From the NCBI GenBank assembly GCA_020047915.1, contig JAIFND010000154.1, forward strand, positions 1-33,699: a stretch of 33,699 bases of DNA, read 5' to 3'. The translations under genes were made by a program, and so were the position numbers. Below, in pieces: positions 27,221-33,641 of the stretch; position 1 is the first letter of the stretch, and each line of letters starts with the position of its first letter. Source of the stretch: a bacterium. GTDB taxonomy: Bacteria; Planctomycetota; UBA11346. The notes under the pieces were generated by a model that ran no database searches, had not been told where the DNA came from, and worked only from the letters and a program-made list of their open reading frames with translations.

Positions 27221-28045
27221 ATGCCGCCCGACCTCGCCTTCGTCGCCGACCTCGCCCGCTCCGCCGCCGCCCTGGTCGCGGCCCAGGCCGGTTCGGTCGA
27301 GCGGCTGACCAAGACGCATGCCACGACCACCGCCGAGGCGGTGACCGCTTGCGATCGCGCAGCGCAGCGCCACATCGTCGCCGCGCTGCGCCAGCGCTTC
27401 CCGCTCGATGGCATCATCGGCGAGGAGAGCGACGACGGCGCCGGCATCACCAACCTGGCCGGGGCCAGCCGCCGGGTCTGGGTGATCGATCCGATCGACG
27501 GCACCAACAACTTCGTCGCCGGCCTGGGCAACTGGGCGGTGTGCATCGGCGCGCTGGAGGACGGCTATCCGACCCTGGGCGTGGTGCACGACGTGGCGCG
27601 CAACCTCACCCACGCCGCGGCGCGCGGGGCCGGCGCCTGGGCCGGCGAGCGCCGGGTGACCTGCGCCCCGGGCGGGCTGTCCGACCGCTCGTTGATGATG
27701 CTGACCTGCAACCTGGTGCGCTCCGACGGCTCGTTGCCGCCGTGGTTCCTGCGCTGGACGCGGCAGGTGTGGAAGACGCGCATGCTCGGCAGCGCCGCCT
27801 TGGAGGCGGTGCAGGTCGGGGCCGGGGTGGCGCACGGCGCCATCACCATCCACGGCAAGTTGTGGGACCTCGCCGCTGCCGCCGCCATCGTCCTCGAAGC
27901 CGGCGGCGTGATCAGCGACCTCGACGGCCGGCCGGTATTCCCGATCGACCTCGCCGGCTACACTGGGGCCAAGGTGCCCTTCCTGGCGGCGGCACCAGGG
28001 GCGCATGCCCAGTTGCTGGCCGAACTGCGGAACCCGGCACCATGA
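27221..28045 (+). CDS. Inositol monophosphatase-family phosphatase
   Basis: 274 residues from ATG 27221; upstream readings lie antisense to the membrane-protein gene. Metal-dependent phosphatase of the FIG superfamily: GEES (E68, E69) and VIDPIDGTNNF (D90, D93, with G94-T95 holding the phosphate) bind the Mg ions, and WDLAAAAAIVLEAGG (W215, D216) supplies the third metal Asp. Likely substrates are myo-inositol-1-phosphate or a related sugar phosphate. SuhB, HisN and CysQ are relatives with different substrates, and sequence alone does not decide between them. Because cysM lies 20 kb away, a CysQ (PAP phosphatase) role cannot be argued from context. The stop overlaps the start of a 39-residue membrane peptide (ATGA). 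Confidence 0.88.
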   Translation: MPPDLAFVADLARSAAALVAAQAGSVERLTKTHATTTAEAVTACDRAAQRHIVAALRQRFPLDGIIGEESDDGAGITNLAGASRRVWVIDPIDGTNNFVAGLGNWAVCIGALEDGYPTLGVVHDVARNLTHAAARGAGAWAGERRVTCAPGGLSDRSLMMLTCNLVRSDGSLPPWFLRWTRQVWKTRMLGSAALEAVQVGAGVAHGAITIHGKLWDLAAAAAIVLEAGGVISDLDGRPVFPIDLAGYTGAKVPFLAAAPGAHAQLLAELRNPAP

Positions 28046-28161
28046 GCGGCGGCGACTGGATGGCGGTTGTGGTGGTGGCGGCAGCGGCCCTGTGGTTCGG
28101 CTGGCGCGTGTGGAGCTGGTTGCGGCGCCCACCGGGCGGCGGCTGCGACAGATGCAGGTAG
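28042..28161 (+). CDS. 39-residue single-span membrane peptide with CxxC tail
   Basis: Starts at ATG 28042, overlapping the previous stop (ATGA), and ends at TAG 28159-28161. It has a short polar start (MSGGDW), one hydrophobic span (MAVVVVAAAALWFGWRVW, about residues 7-24), a basic/Pro stop-transfer segment (LRRPPGGG), and ends CDRCR. The layout of N-terminal span followed by a cytoplasmic Cys pair resembles FeoB-associated Cys-rich membrane peptides, but there is no feoB nearby and only one CxxC. The coupled start argues that it is real despite its size. Function is unknown. Confidence 0.55.
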   Translation: MSGGDWMAVVVVAAAALWFGWRVWSWLRRPPGGGCDRCR

Positions 28162-28162
28162 G

Positions 28163-28230
28163 AAGTGGCATGGGCGTCTCGCCCATGTGCGCTGCGAGGA
28201 CAACCCCACGGGCAAGATGCCCGTGCCACG
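28163..28230. repeat. Double-hairpin element (GGGC/GCCC palindromes)
   Basis: Two 7-bp hairpins with 5-nt loops, CATGGGC-GTCTC-GCCCATG (28169-28187) and CACGGGC-AAGAT-GCCCGTG (28207-28225), are enclosed by an outer stem GTGGCA (28165-28170)/TGCCAC (28224-28229), which competes with the inner stems at one or two bases. It begins 2 nt after the stop of the 39-residue gene and ends about 44 nt before the exonuclease start. Confidence 0.75.
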
Positions 28231-28273
28231 GACGTCGCATGCTGCACAATGAAGCCTTGCCTGCCGGTGGGGC

Positions 28274-28900
28274 ATGGCGATCACTATGGACGTGATCGAC
28301 TGGTATCCCTGCTTCATTGACGTCGAGGCCTCGGGCTTCGGACCGGAGTCCTACCCGGTGTCGGTCGCCTGGTGCGACCACACCGGCGAGATCCGCAAGG
28401 CCCTGGTCCGTCCAGAGGCCTCGTGGACGCATTGGGATCCGCAGGCCGAGCGGGTGCACGGCATCGACCGCCAGCGCCTGCTCGACAACGGCTGGTCGGC
28501 GGCTGATGTCGCCGCCCGGCTTGAAGAGGATCTCGGCGGGCTGCTGGCGTTCAGTGATGCCCCGGAGTTCGACAGCGGTTGGCTGGGCACGCTGTACCGC
28601 GCGCTGGACCGGCCGATGCCGTTCAAGCTCGACCACGCCGACGATCTGCTGGTCGGCGCTTCGCTGCGCGGCAACGAGATGCTGTGGCAGGCCCAGGCCC
28701 GCCTTGACCGCACCAAGGAGGAACTGCGCGCCACCGCCAGCGGCCGGCATGACGCCGGCTACGATGTCGGCTTCCTGGTCGCGCTGTGGCGTCGTGCCCT
28801 GGGCGAGACGGTGAAGATGAACCACGGCATCGGGCCAGTGCCCGAGCTGACCGCGACCGGCAGCTTCCGCCGCGTCAAGCGCGACGGCTCCGCCGGTTGA
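28274..28900 (+). CDS. DEDDh-type 3'-5' exonuclease (DnaQ/RNase T fold)
   Basis: 208 residues from ATG 28274; ATG 28286 is an alternative start (MDVIDWYP). Exo I motif FIDVEASGFG (Asp and Glu metal ligands, about residues 15-17); Exo II region around AAARLEEDL to AFSDAPEFDSGWL, with an Asp that fits; Exo III RHDAGYDVGFLV (His and, five residues later, Asp), giving the DEDDh set. The length fits small stand-alone exonucleases. The product should remove nucleotides from 3' ends of DNA or RNA in the cytoplasm; whether it acts on DNA repair or RNA cannot be told. It sits between two repeat elements, with the exported peptide gene before it and lipA after it. Confidence 0.8.
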   Translation: MAITMDVIDWYPCFIDVEASGFGPESYPVSVAWCDHTGEIRKALVRPEASWTHWDPQAERVHGIDRQRLLDNGWSAADVAARLEEDLGGLLAFSDAPEFDSGWLGTLYRALDRPMPFKLDHADDLLVGASLRGNEMLWQAQARLDRTKEELRATASGRHDAGYDVGFLVALWRRALGETVKMNHGIGPVPELTATGSFRRVKRDGSAG

Positions 28901-28920
28901 GCCTGCAAAAAGCCTTCGAA

Positions 28921-29052
28921 TTCACACGGAGGAACGAAGGTAACAGAGGCGACATGGTCTTGATCAAAGCCCACTCTTCGCCCGTCGGGTATCTGTCCTG
29001 TCGCCCGCAATTCCTTGTGGCGAGCTCTGTTACCTCCGTTCCTCCTTGTGAA
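28921..29052. repeat. Hairpin element, GGAGGAAC-like family
   Basis: The left arm 28921-28948 begins TTCACACGGAGG and ends AACAGAG. The right arm 29025-29052 is its reverse complement over 28 bp with two mismatches. The loop is 76 nt (28949-29024). The arm reads as degenerate 8-nt steps (GGAGGAAC, GAAGGTAA). It starts 20 nt past the exonuclease stop and ends about 47 nt before lipA. Confidence 0.85.
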
Positions 29053-29099
29053 ATGCGTTGTTTTGGTTGAGCGCCCCGCCGGGGTGCTAGCGTGCCGCG

Positions 29100-29996
29100 A
29101 TGCCCGTCATTCCCGTCTCGCCCACCCGCCAGCGCCTGCCCCACTGGTTCAAGCGCAGCCTGCCGGCCAACGCTGAAAGCTCGGCCACCGACGCGGTGGT
29201 GCGCAAGCACGGCCTGACCACGGTGTGCGAAGAGGCGAGCTGCCCCAACCGCCAGGAATGCTGGAGCAAGCGCGCCGCGACCTTCATGCTGATGGGCGAG
29301 GCGTGCACCCGCACCTGCACCTTCTGCGACGTTGCCTACGTCAAGACACCGCCACCCCTCGATGCCAGCGAGCCCGAGCGTACCGCCGCCGCGGTGGCTG
29401 AACTCGGCCTGCGCTTCGCCGTCGTCACCAGCGTCAACCGTGACGACCTGCCGGATGGCGGCGCGGCGCACATCGCCGCCACGGTGACCGCGATCCGCGC
29501 GCGCTGCCCCGGCACGCTGATCGAGATCCTCACCCCCGACTTCTGCGGCAACTGGCAGGCGTTGCAGGTCGCGGTGGCGGCGAAGCCGGACGTGTACAAT
29601 CACAACCTGGAAACGATCGGCCGCCTCTACCCGACGGTGCGGCCGCAGGCGCGCTATCGCCGTTCGCTGGAACTGCTCAAGCGGGTGAAGGAACAGGACG
29701 CTGCGATGCTGACCAAGAGCGGCATCATGGTCGGCCTCGGCGAGACCGATGACGAGGTGCGTCAGATCATGCTCGACCTGCGCGAGGTCGGTTGCGACAT
29801 CATGACCATCGGCCAGTACCTGCGCCCCAGCCTGCAGCATCACGACATCATCCGCTTCGTGCCGCCCGAGATCTTCGCGCAGTACGAGGCGTGGGGCCGC
29901 GAACTCGGCTTCCGCTACGTCGCCGCCGGCCCCTACGTGCGCAGCAGCTACTTCGCCGAGGAGGTCATGCAGGGGGCGGTGGCGCTGCCGCGCTGA
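29100..29996 (+). CDS. lipA: Lipoyl synthase
   Basis: 298 residues. Radical-SAM enzyme that inserts two sulfur atoms into octanoyl-protein to make the lipoyl cofactor of 2-oxoacid dehydrogenases and the glycine cleavage system. The auxiliary [4Fe-4S] cluster ligands are C43, C48 and C54 (CEEASCPNRQEC). The radical-SAM cluster ligands are C69, C73 and C76 (CTRTCTFC). Also present are TSVNRDDLPDGG, LTPDF, the HNLET and GLGETDDEV segments, and the C-terminal RSSY that supplies the Ser ligand of the auxiliary cluster. The length is normal. The start at ATG 29100 is the first in frame after the repeat element. Its last 30 bases overlap the decayed receiver-domain remnant on the other strand. No lipB is present in the window. 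Confidence 0.95.
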   Translation: MPVIPVSPTRQRLPHWFKRSLPANAESSATDAVVRKHGLTTVCEEASCPNRQECWSKRAATFMLMGEACTRTCTFCDVAYVKTPPPLDASEPERTAAAVAELGLRFAVVTSVNRDDLPDGGAAHIAATVTAIRARCPGTLIEILTPDFCGNWQALQVAVAAKPDVYNHNLETIGRLYPTVRPQARYRRSLELLKRVKEQDAAMLTKSGIMVGLGETDDEVRQIMLDLREVGCDIMTIGQYLRPSLQHHDIIRFVPPEIFAQYEAWGRELGFRYVAAGPYVRSSYFAEEVMQGAVALPR

Positions 29997-30125
29997 ACCG
30001 GCGCAGGGCGGTACGCAGCTCGGCCAGGGTGATCGGCTTCGCCACCAGGGCATCCATGCCCGCCATCTGGCCCGGTCCTCGGCCTCGGTGGCGGCAGACG
30101 AAGCGGTGACGCTGAACATCTTGAC
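29965..30125 (-). pseudogene. Decayed response-regulator receiver domain (C-terminal half, frameshifted)
   Basis: Read on the minus strand, one frame gives KMFSVTASSAATEAEDRA (strand beta4 with its Thr and the following helix). After a frame change near 30060-30070, another gives MAGMDALVAKPITLAELRTALRRF (strand beta5 with the invariant Lys, then the last helix), stopping at 29965-29967. This is the second half of a receiver (REC) domain of the kind found at the end of hybrid kinases. The first half with the acidic pocket and phospho-Asp is missing. The tail overlaps the lipA 3' end by about 30 bases. It lies 70 nt downstream of the free-standing receiver gene and may be the leftover of an adjacent receiver or of a longer protein. 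Confidence 0.7.
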
Positions 30126-30191
30126 TTCACACAGCCACTCTGTGGTTGCCTTGGAACGAGGCGCTTAAGGCGAGGCGCCGCGGGTCGCCGT

Positions 30192-30581
30192 TCAGCTTCC
30201 GGACGGCGGCCGGACGCAGGCGATAAGGGCCTGGTGCAGGGTTGCGAGCGACAGCGGCTTGAGCAGCCAGGAGCAGTGGCCCAGATCCTGCGGCGCCGAC
30301 TCCGCATGCGCGGTCATCAGGATGACCGGGATGTGCGCAGCCGGCCCAGGCAGCGAACGGATGCGTCTGGCGACCTCCTCGCCCCCCAGGTTTGGCATGC
30401 ATACATCCAGCAGGACGACATCATGCAGGGAGGCATCGAGCTGCGCGATGACCTCCTCGCCTTTCGCCAGGACCCGGTGGGTGCAACCCAGCTTGGCTAG
30501 CTGATGGCCCAGGACGACGCGGTTGATCGTCTCGTCATCGGCCGCCAGTACGCGCAGGCCAAGGGGCGGTCGGACCGTCAC
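30192..30581 (-). CDS. Free-standing response-regulator receiver domain
   Basis: 129 residues from GTG at 30581, overlapping the upstream regulator's stop (GTGA). A complete REC domain: acidic pair D15/D16 (AADDE), phospho-acceptor D59 (VVLLDVCMP), T90 (LMTAH) and K108 (LLKPLS). There is no output domain. The segment DETINRVVLGHQLAKLG is typical of receivers in hybrid histidine kinases, which suggests it was separated from one. As a single-domain receiver it probably passes phosphate or acts by protein contact, like CheY or Spo0F. No histidine kinase is in the window. It is translated with the receiver/Fis-HTH protein just upstream; a remnant of another receiver follows. Confidence 0.88.
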   Translation of the reverse strand: MTVRPPLGLRVLAADDETINRVVLGHQLAKLGCTHRVLAKGEEVIAQLDASLHDVVLLDVCMPNLGGEEVARRIRSLPGPAAHIPVILMTAHAESAPQDLGHCSWLLKPLSLATLHQALIACVRPPSGS

Positions 30582-31234
30582 GGTAACACGCCCGGAGGGC
30601 TGGAGGTTCGCGCGGGGATCTGGGCGGGCGAACGCGGGCTGGGCTGCAGGTGGGCTGGATCCACAGCCGCGGGATCGCGGGAGCGTCGGCGCGACAGCCG
30701 CTTGCTGAGGGCCTGGCGGGTGATGCCGAGGATGCCCGCCGCCTCGGCCACGCTGCCGTCGCAGCGGCGCAGGGCTTCACTGATCAGGCTCTGGGTGCAG
30801 TCGGCCAGGGTGGGCAGGGCGATCGGCCAGACCAGGGTGGTGGCGTAGGCGGTGCCGGTGGCGGCGATCAGGGGCTGTCCGAGGAGGCGCTCCACCACGC
30901 TGCGCAGATGGTGGGTCGGGACCGGCTTGACCAGATAGTCGGCGGCCCCGAGGCGCAGCAGCCGGACGGCGGTGGCGGCATCATCGTAACTCGACAGGAC
31001 GACTACCCGGAGTTCGCGGCCCTGGGTGCGCTGGTCCGCGAGCCAGGTCTCGCCCGACTCCCCGGGAAAGCCCAGGTCGAGGATGATCAGATCCGGGCTC
31101 CAATCCGCCTGTAGGCGAGTGGCTGCGCTGGGCGACTCGACCGAGCGCACGGTATGCAGCCCGTCGCGCCCCAGCACGAGTTCCACGGCTCGGCGGACGA
31201 TCACGTCGTCATCGATGATCAGAATGCGCGCCAT
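30578..31234 (-). CDS. Response regulator with receiver and Fis-type HTH (RegA/PrrA-like layout)
   Basis: 218 residues from ATG at 31234. The receiver domain (1-~120) has D8-D10 (IIDDD), phospho-Asp D53 (ILDLGFPG), Ser81 at the Thr position (VVLSSYDD) and K103 (YLVKPVP). After a short linker, a Fis-type helix-turn-helix (~148-183; SEALRRCDGSVAEAAGILGITRQALSKRLSRR) is followed by a Pro/Ser/Arg tail. There is no AAA+ module, so it is not a sigma54 activator; the layout is that of RegA/PrrA/ActR redox regulators, though the tail is longer. Target genes are unknown. A 7-6-7 dyad (31251-31270) lies 17 nt upstream of the start and is a possible autoregulatory site. The next gene is a free receiver with an overlapping start. 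Confidence 0.9.
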   Translation of the reverse strand: MARILIIDDDVIVRRAVELVLGRDGLHTVRSVESPSAATRLQADWSPDLIILDLGFPGESGETWLADQRTQGRELRVVVLSSYDDAATAVRLLRLGAADYLVKPVPTHHLRSVVERLLGQPLIAATGTAYATTLVWPIALPTLADCTQSLISEALRRCDGSVAEAAGILGITRQALSKRLSRRRSRDPAAVDPAHLQPSPRSPAQIPARTSSPPGVLP

Positions 31235-31250
31235 GGCTCAGACTGTGGAT

Positions 31251-31270
31251 CCTGCCATGGCGCTGGCAGG
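31251..31270. promoter_or_regulatory. Operator-like dyad upstream of the receiver/Fis-HTH gene
   Basis: A perfect inverted repeat, CCTGCCA-6 nt-TGGCAGG, lies 17-36 nt upstream of the regulator's start on the minus strand. Its size fits a dimeric DNA-binding site, and Fis-type HTH proteins bind dyads; it could equally be a leader hairpin. The remainder of this 184-nt gap (31235-31418) shows only a loose inverted pair CCTTGGT/ACCAAGG (31347-31353 and 31381-31387). Confidence 0.4.
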
Positions 31271-31418
31271 AACAGCCATACGGAGTCTACCTGATCTGCT
31301 ATCGGACCCGTAGCTCATGACCGCACTAGGCATATTCGAGCTAAGGCCTTGGTCGAGACCCACTTGGACAACGGCTGTCAACCAAGGTTGCGGTTTCCCC
31401 GCTGGCGCAGGCGCAACG

Positions 31419-31907
31419 TCAGGCTGGCGGAGTCCCCCCGCTCACCCGGTCGGCGATGCCGCGCTCGCCCGCTGCGGTCGCGTCCATGCGGCGCAGGCGG
31501 CGCGACAGGTCGCGCGCCAGGTTCATGATCACCAGGGTGAACGATGGCAGGTCCTCACGCTGCAGGGCGAGGATGTCCCTCAGCGCCAGCCCGTACAGGG
31601 TGCAGTCGGTCAGCGCGACCACGGTGCCCGAGCGCGGTTGCATGTCGATCAACTCCATTTCGCCGATCGTCTCGCCGGGTCCGAGGCGGGCGATCACCAC
31701 CGGGGCGCCGGCTACGCCGCGCTGCACCTCGACCGTGCCCTCGGCCACGCACCACAGGCGGTCACCCTTCTCGCCCTGGCGCACGATGATGGTGCCGGCA
31801 GCGAAGGCATCGACCCGGATCCGTTCGATCAGGTGGTTGAGCTGCGTGTCCACCAGGCCGCCGAATAGGCTGTAGCGACGCAGGATGTCGGGAGTAGGGA
31901 GGCCCAT
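31419..31907 (-). CDS. Cyclic-nucleotide-binding domain protein without output domain
   Basis: 162 residues from ATG at 31907. One cNMP-binding (CAP-type) domain, ~10-125: FAAGTIIVRQGEKGDRLWCVAEGTVEV, then the phosphate-cassette-like GETIGEMELIDMQPRSGTVVAL (Glu and the Arg-Ser pair are in place), then a helix TLVIMNLARDLSRRLRRMDA. There is no HTH, so it is not a CRP-type transcription factor; such single domains act as sensors or partners for other proteins. It is 42 nt downstream of the GH28-like gene on the same strand and upstream of the regulator genes. The ligand (cAMP, cGMP or none) cannot be told from this. Confidence 0.88.
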   Translation of the reverse strand: MGLPTPDILRRYSLFGGLVDTQLNHLIERIRVDAFAAGTIIVRQGEKGDRLWCVAEGTVEVQRGVAGAPVVIARLGPGETIGEMELIDMQPRSGTVVALTDCTLYGLALRDILALQREDLPSFTLVIMNLARDLSRRLRRMDATAAGERGIADRVSGGTPPA

Positions 31908-31949
31908 GGCGCGAGCCTAACGTGGCGCACGAGGACCTCCAGAGCGGCC

Positions 31950-33350
31950 TCAGGCGCCGCGCACTGCTGCGTGCATCAACCCGCTCTCCAGGCCGCTGAC
32001 CACCGCCGCGCCGGTGCGCAGGGCGCTGGACAGGCCATGCAGATCGCTGCACCCGCGCACCTCGACCGCAGGCAGACCGGGCGGGGTCGGCAGCCCACGC
32101 AGGTCGGCAAAGGCGGCGTCGCTGACGTGATCGAGCAGCAGCAGGCCGCGATCGTGGCGCTGCAGGGGGACGGCGAGATGGCACGAGATGTCGGCCATGC
32201 GCAGGCCAGCGATATGGGCGAACACGAAATGCCAGGGCTCGGCGGCGAGATCGACGCCGCCGGGTTGCGGATCGACGTGCTCAGAGCCGCGATTCTTCAC
32301 CGCCTTGGGTCCATCGCAGTAGCCATGCACCGTCCACACGACGTCGCGCATGGTCAGGCGCTCGATCGGCGCCAGGGGGTGGCCCTGGACGTAGCAGCGC
32401 CCGCGGCCATGCACGGTCAGACCGGAGAAGCGCAGATCGCGCATGTGGCCGGGATCCGTGTCGCGGGCGTGGCGGCGGGCGGTCGCATCGATGGTGATCG
32501 GGAACTCGCTATCGGCAGAGATCACCAGATCGATGAAGGAGAGGTTCTCGAACAGCCCACCGTCCTTCATGTACACGCCGATACCGACATGCGAGCCTTC
32601 AATGATGCAGTTCGAGAACAGCACATTGCTGATCGTCCCAACCGACTGCGCGCCGATCTTCAGCGCGGCTTGAGACGAGCGCAGGATGCAGTTGGTCACC
32701 GCGATGTTGCTGCACGGCAGGTCGACGGTGGATTTTACCGCCACGGCGTCGTCGCCGCTTTCGATCACGCAGTCACTGACCAGCACGTCGCGGCTGCTGT
32801 CCGCGACCAAGCCGACGCTGGAGATGCGCTGCCGGTGGTTGGAGATGGTGATGCCGCGCACGCGCACGTCGCAGCAGCGCAGCAGATGGATCGTCCAATA
32901 GCGGCTGTCCTTGATCGTCAGGTCGGCGATGCGCACCCGGCAGCAGCCGCGCAACAGGAAGACGGCCGGGCGGAAGCAGGTGGCGAGGTAGAGCGGACCC
33001 GGCATGGGCGAGTCGCCACCACCGTGGATCGAGCCGTAGCCGGTGATCGCGATGTCGTCCTCCTCATCGGCGTGGAACAGGGCGCGGGTCGTGGTCGGGA
33101 AGACGCCATGGCAGCTCGGCACGACGCACTCGTAGTCGGCCTCGTCGGGCGAACCGAAAATCTCGGCGCCGGCCTGGATGTGTAGGTGGACACCACCCTT
33201 CAGCTTGATGCTGCCGCACCGGTAGCGGCCGGGCGGGACGACGACGATGCCGCCGCCGCGCACCGAGCATTGGTTGATGGCGCGTTGGAAGGCGGCGTGG
33301 TCGAGGGTTCGGCCGTCGCCGACGGCCCCGTGGGTGCGGACGTCATCCAC
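31950..33350 (-). CDS. GH28-like right-handed beta-helix protein (pectin-lyase fold)
   Basis: 466 residues from GTG at 33350. I chose this over a TTG 15 nt upstream because GGAGGTGG sits just before it. The N-terminus (VDDVRTHGAVGDGRTLDHAAFQRAI, then GGGIVVVPPGRY) is the usual start of GH28/pectate-lyase-superfamily proteins. Repeated beta-coils fill residues 90-300. The Asp pair of GH28 is seen in ESGDDAVAVKS (D200, D201), but the first catalytic motif NTD reads SSV, and neither GHG nor RIK is present in recognisable form. There is no signal peptide, so it appears cytoplasmic, unlike secreted polygalacturonases. It may be an intracellular oligosaccharide hydrolase of altered specificity, or a non-catalytic helix. 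A perfect 13-bp dyad lies 20 nt upstream. Confidence 0.82.
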   Translation of the reverse strand: MDDVRTHGAVGDGRTLDHAAFQRAINQCSVRGGGIVVVPPGRYRCGSIKLKGGVHLHIQAGAEIFGSPDEADYECVVPSCHGVFPTTTRALFHADEEDDIAITGYGSIHGGGDSPMPGPLYLATCFRPAVFLLRGCCRVRIADLTIKDSRYWTIHLLRCCDVRVRGITISNHRQRISSVGLVADSSRDVLVSDCVIESGDDAVAVKSTVDLPCSNIAVTNCILRSSQAALKIGAQSVGTISNVLFSNCIIEGSHVGIGVYMKDGGLFENLSFIDLVISADSEFPITIDATARRHARDTDPGHMRDLRFSGLTVHGRGRCYVQGHPLAPIERLTMRDVVWTVHGYCDGPKAVKNRGSEHVDPQPGGVDLAAEPWHFVFAHIAGLRMADISCHLAVPLQRHDRGLLLLDHVSDAAFADLRGLPTPPGLPAVEVRGCSDLHGLSSALRTGAAVVSGLESGLMHAAVRGA

Positions 33351-33369
33351 GGACCACCTCCGCAAAAGA

Positions 33370-33401
33370 ATAGGACTGGGGTTGATTCACCCCAGTCCTA
33401 T
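33370..33401. promoter_or_regulatory. Perfect 13-bp inverted repeat upstream of the GH28-like gene
   Basis: The arms 33370-33382 (ATAGGACTGGGGT) and 33389-33401 are exact reverse complements, with a 6-nt loop TGATTC. It is followed on the plus strand by a small GCCGGG/CCCGGC pair. There is no T-run on either strand, so a terminator is unlikely. Its place 20 nt before the start codon fits an operator or a 5' leader hairpin; another dispersed palindrome family is the alternative. Confidence 0.5.
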
Positions 33402-33461
33402 AGGCGCCGGGCCGGGACCCGGCTAGGTAGGGAAGGTCCTACCTGTCAGCCTTGATGCCTC

Positions 33462-33587
33462 CGTTCGATGTTCGGCGTTCGCCGTTCGCCGTTCGCCGTT
33501 CGCCGTTCGATGTTCGGCGTTCGCCGTTCGCCGTTCGCCGTTCGGCGTTCGGCGTTCGGCGTTCGCCGTTCGCCGTTCGGCGTTTGA
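33462..33587. repeat. 18-unit array of 7-mers, GTTCGGC/GTTCGCC family (one arm only)
   Basis: Eighteen consecutive 7-nt units of CGTTCGN/TGTTCGG type. Units 1-6 and 7-12 repeat in the same order (CGTTCGA, TGTTCGG, then CGTTCGC copies), giving a 42-nt higher-order period, with one difference at the twelfth unit. Unlike the other copies there is no reverse-complement arm in the window. It ends at TGAGACAG, and lies about 55 nt downstream (in gene direction) of the stop of the partial minus-strand gene. The intergenic stretch 33351-33641 holds this array and the dyad at 33370-33401, and otherwise nothing I can name. Confidence 0.9.
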
Positions 33588-33641
33588 GACAGAGACGCTA
33601 TATGATTCGTATCGCTCCGATGACGCTCTCTTGACTACGGA

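Noticed and set aside
25952-28825. A 957-residue open frame on the minus strand spanning several genes, and similar long antisense frames (16394-18712, 18447-20786, 4895-6181, 8140-9864)
   Set aside because: They run opposite to genes with clear domains and are rich in Arg/Gly/His/Pro, as expected from antisense reading of high-GC coding sequence. No motif is visible in them.
33462-33587. CRISPR array
   Set aside because: Units are 7 nt with no spacers and no cas genes nearby.
33452-33634. 60-residue frame reading PFDVRRSPFAVRR repeats
   Set aside because: It is a translation of the 7-mer array; the period-7 DNA gives a 7-residue repeat in any frame without stops.
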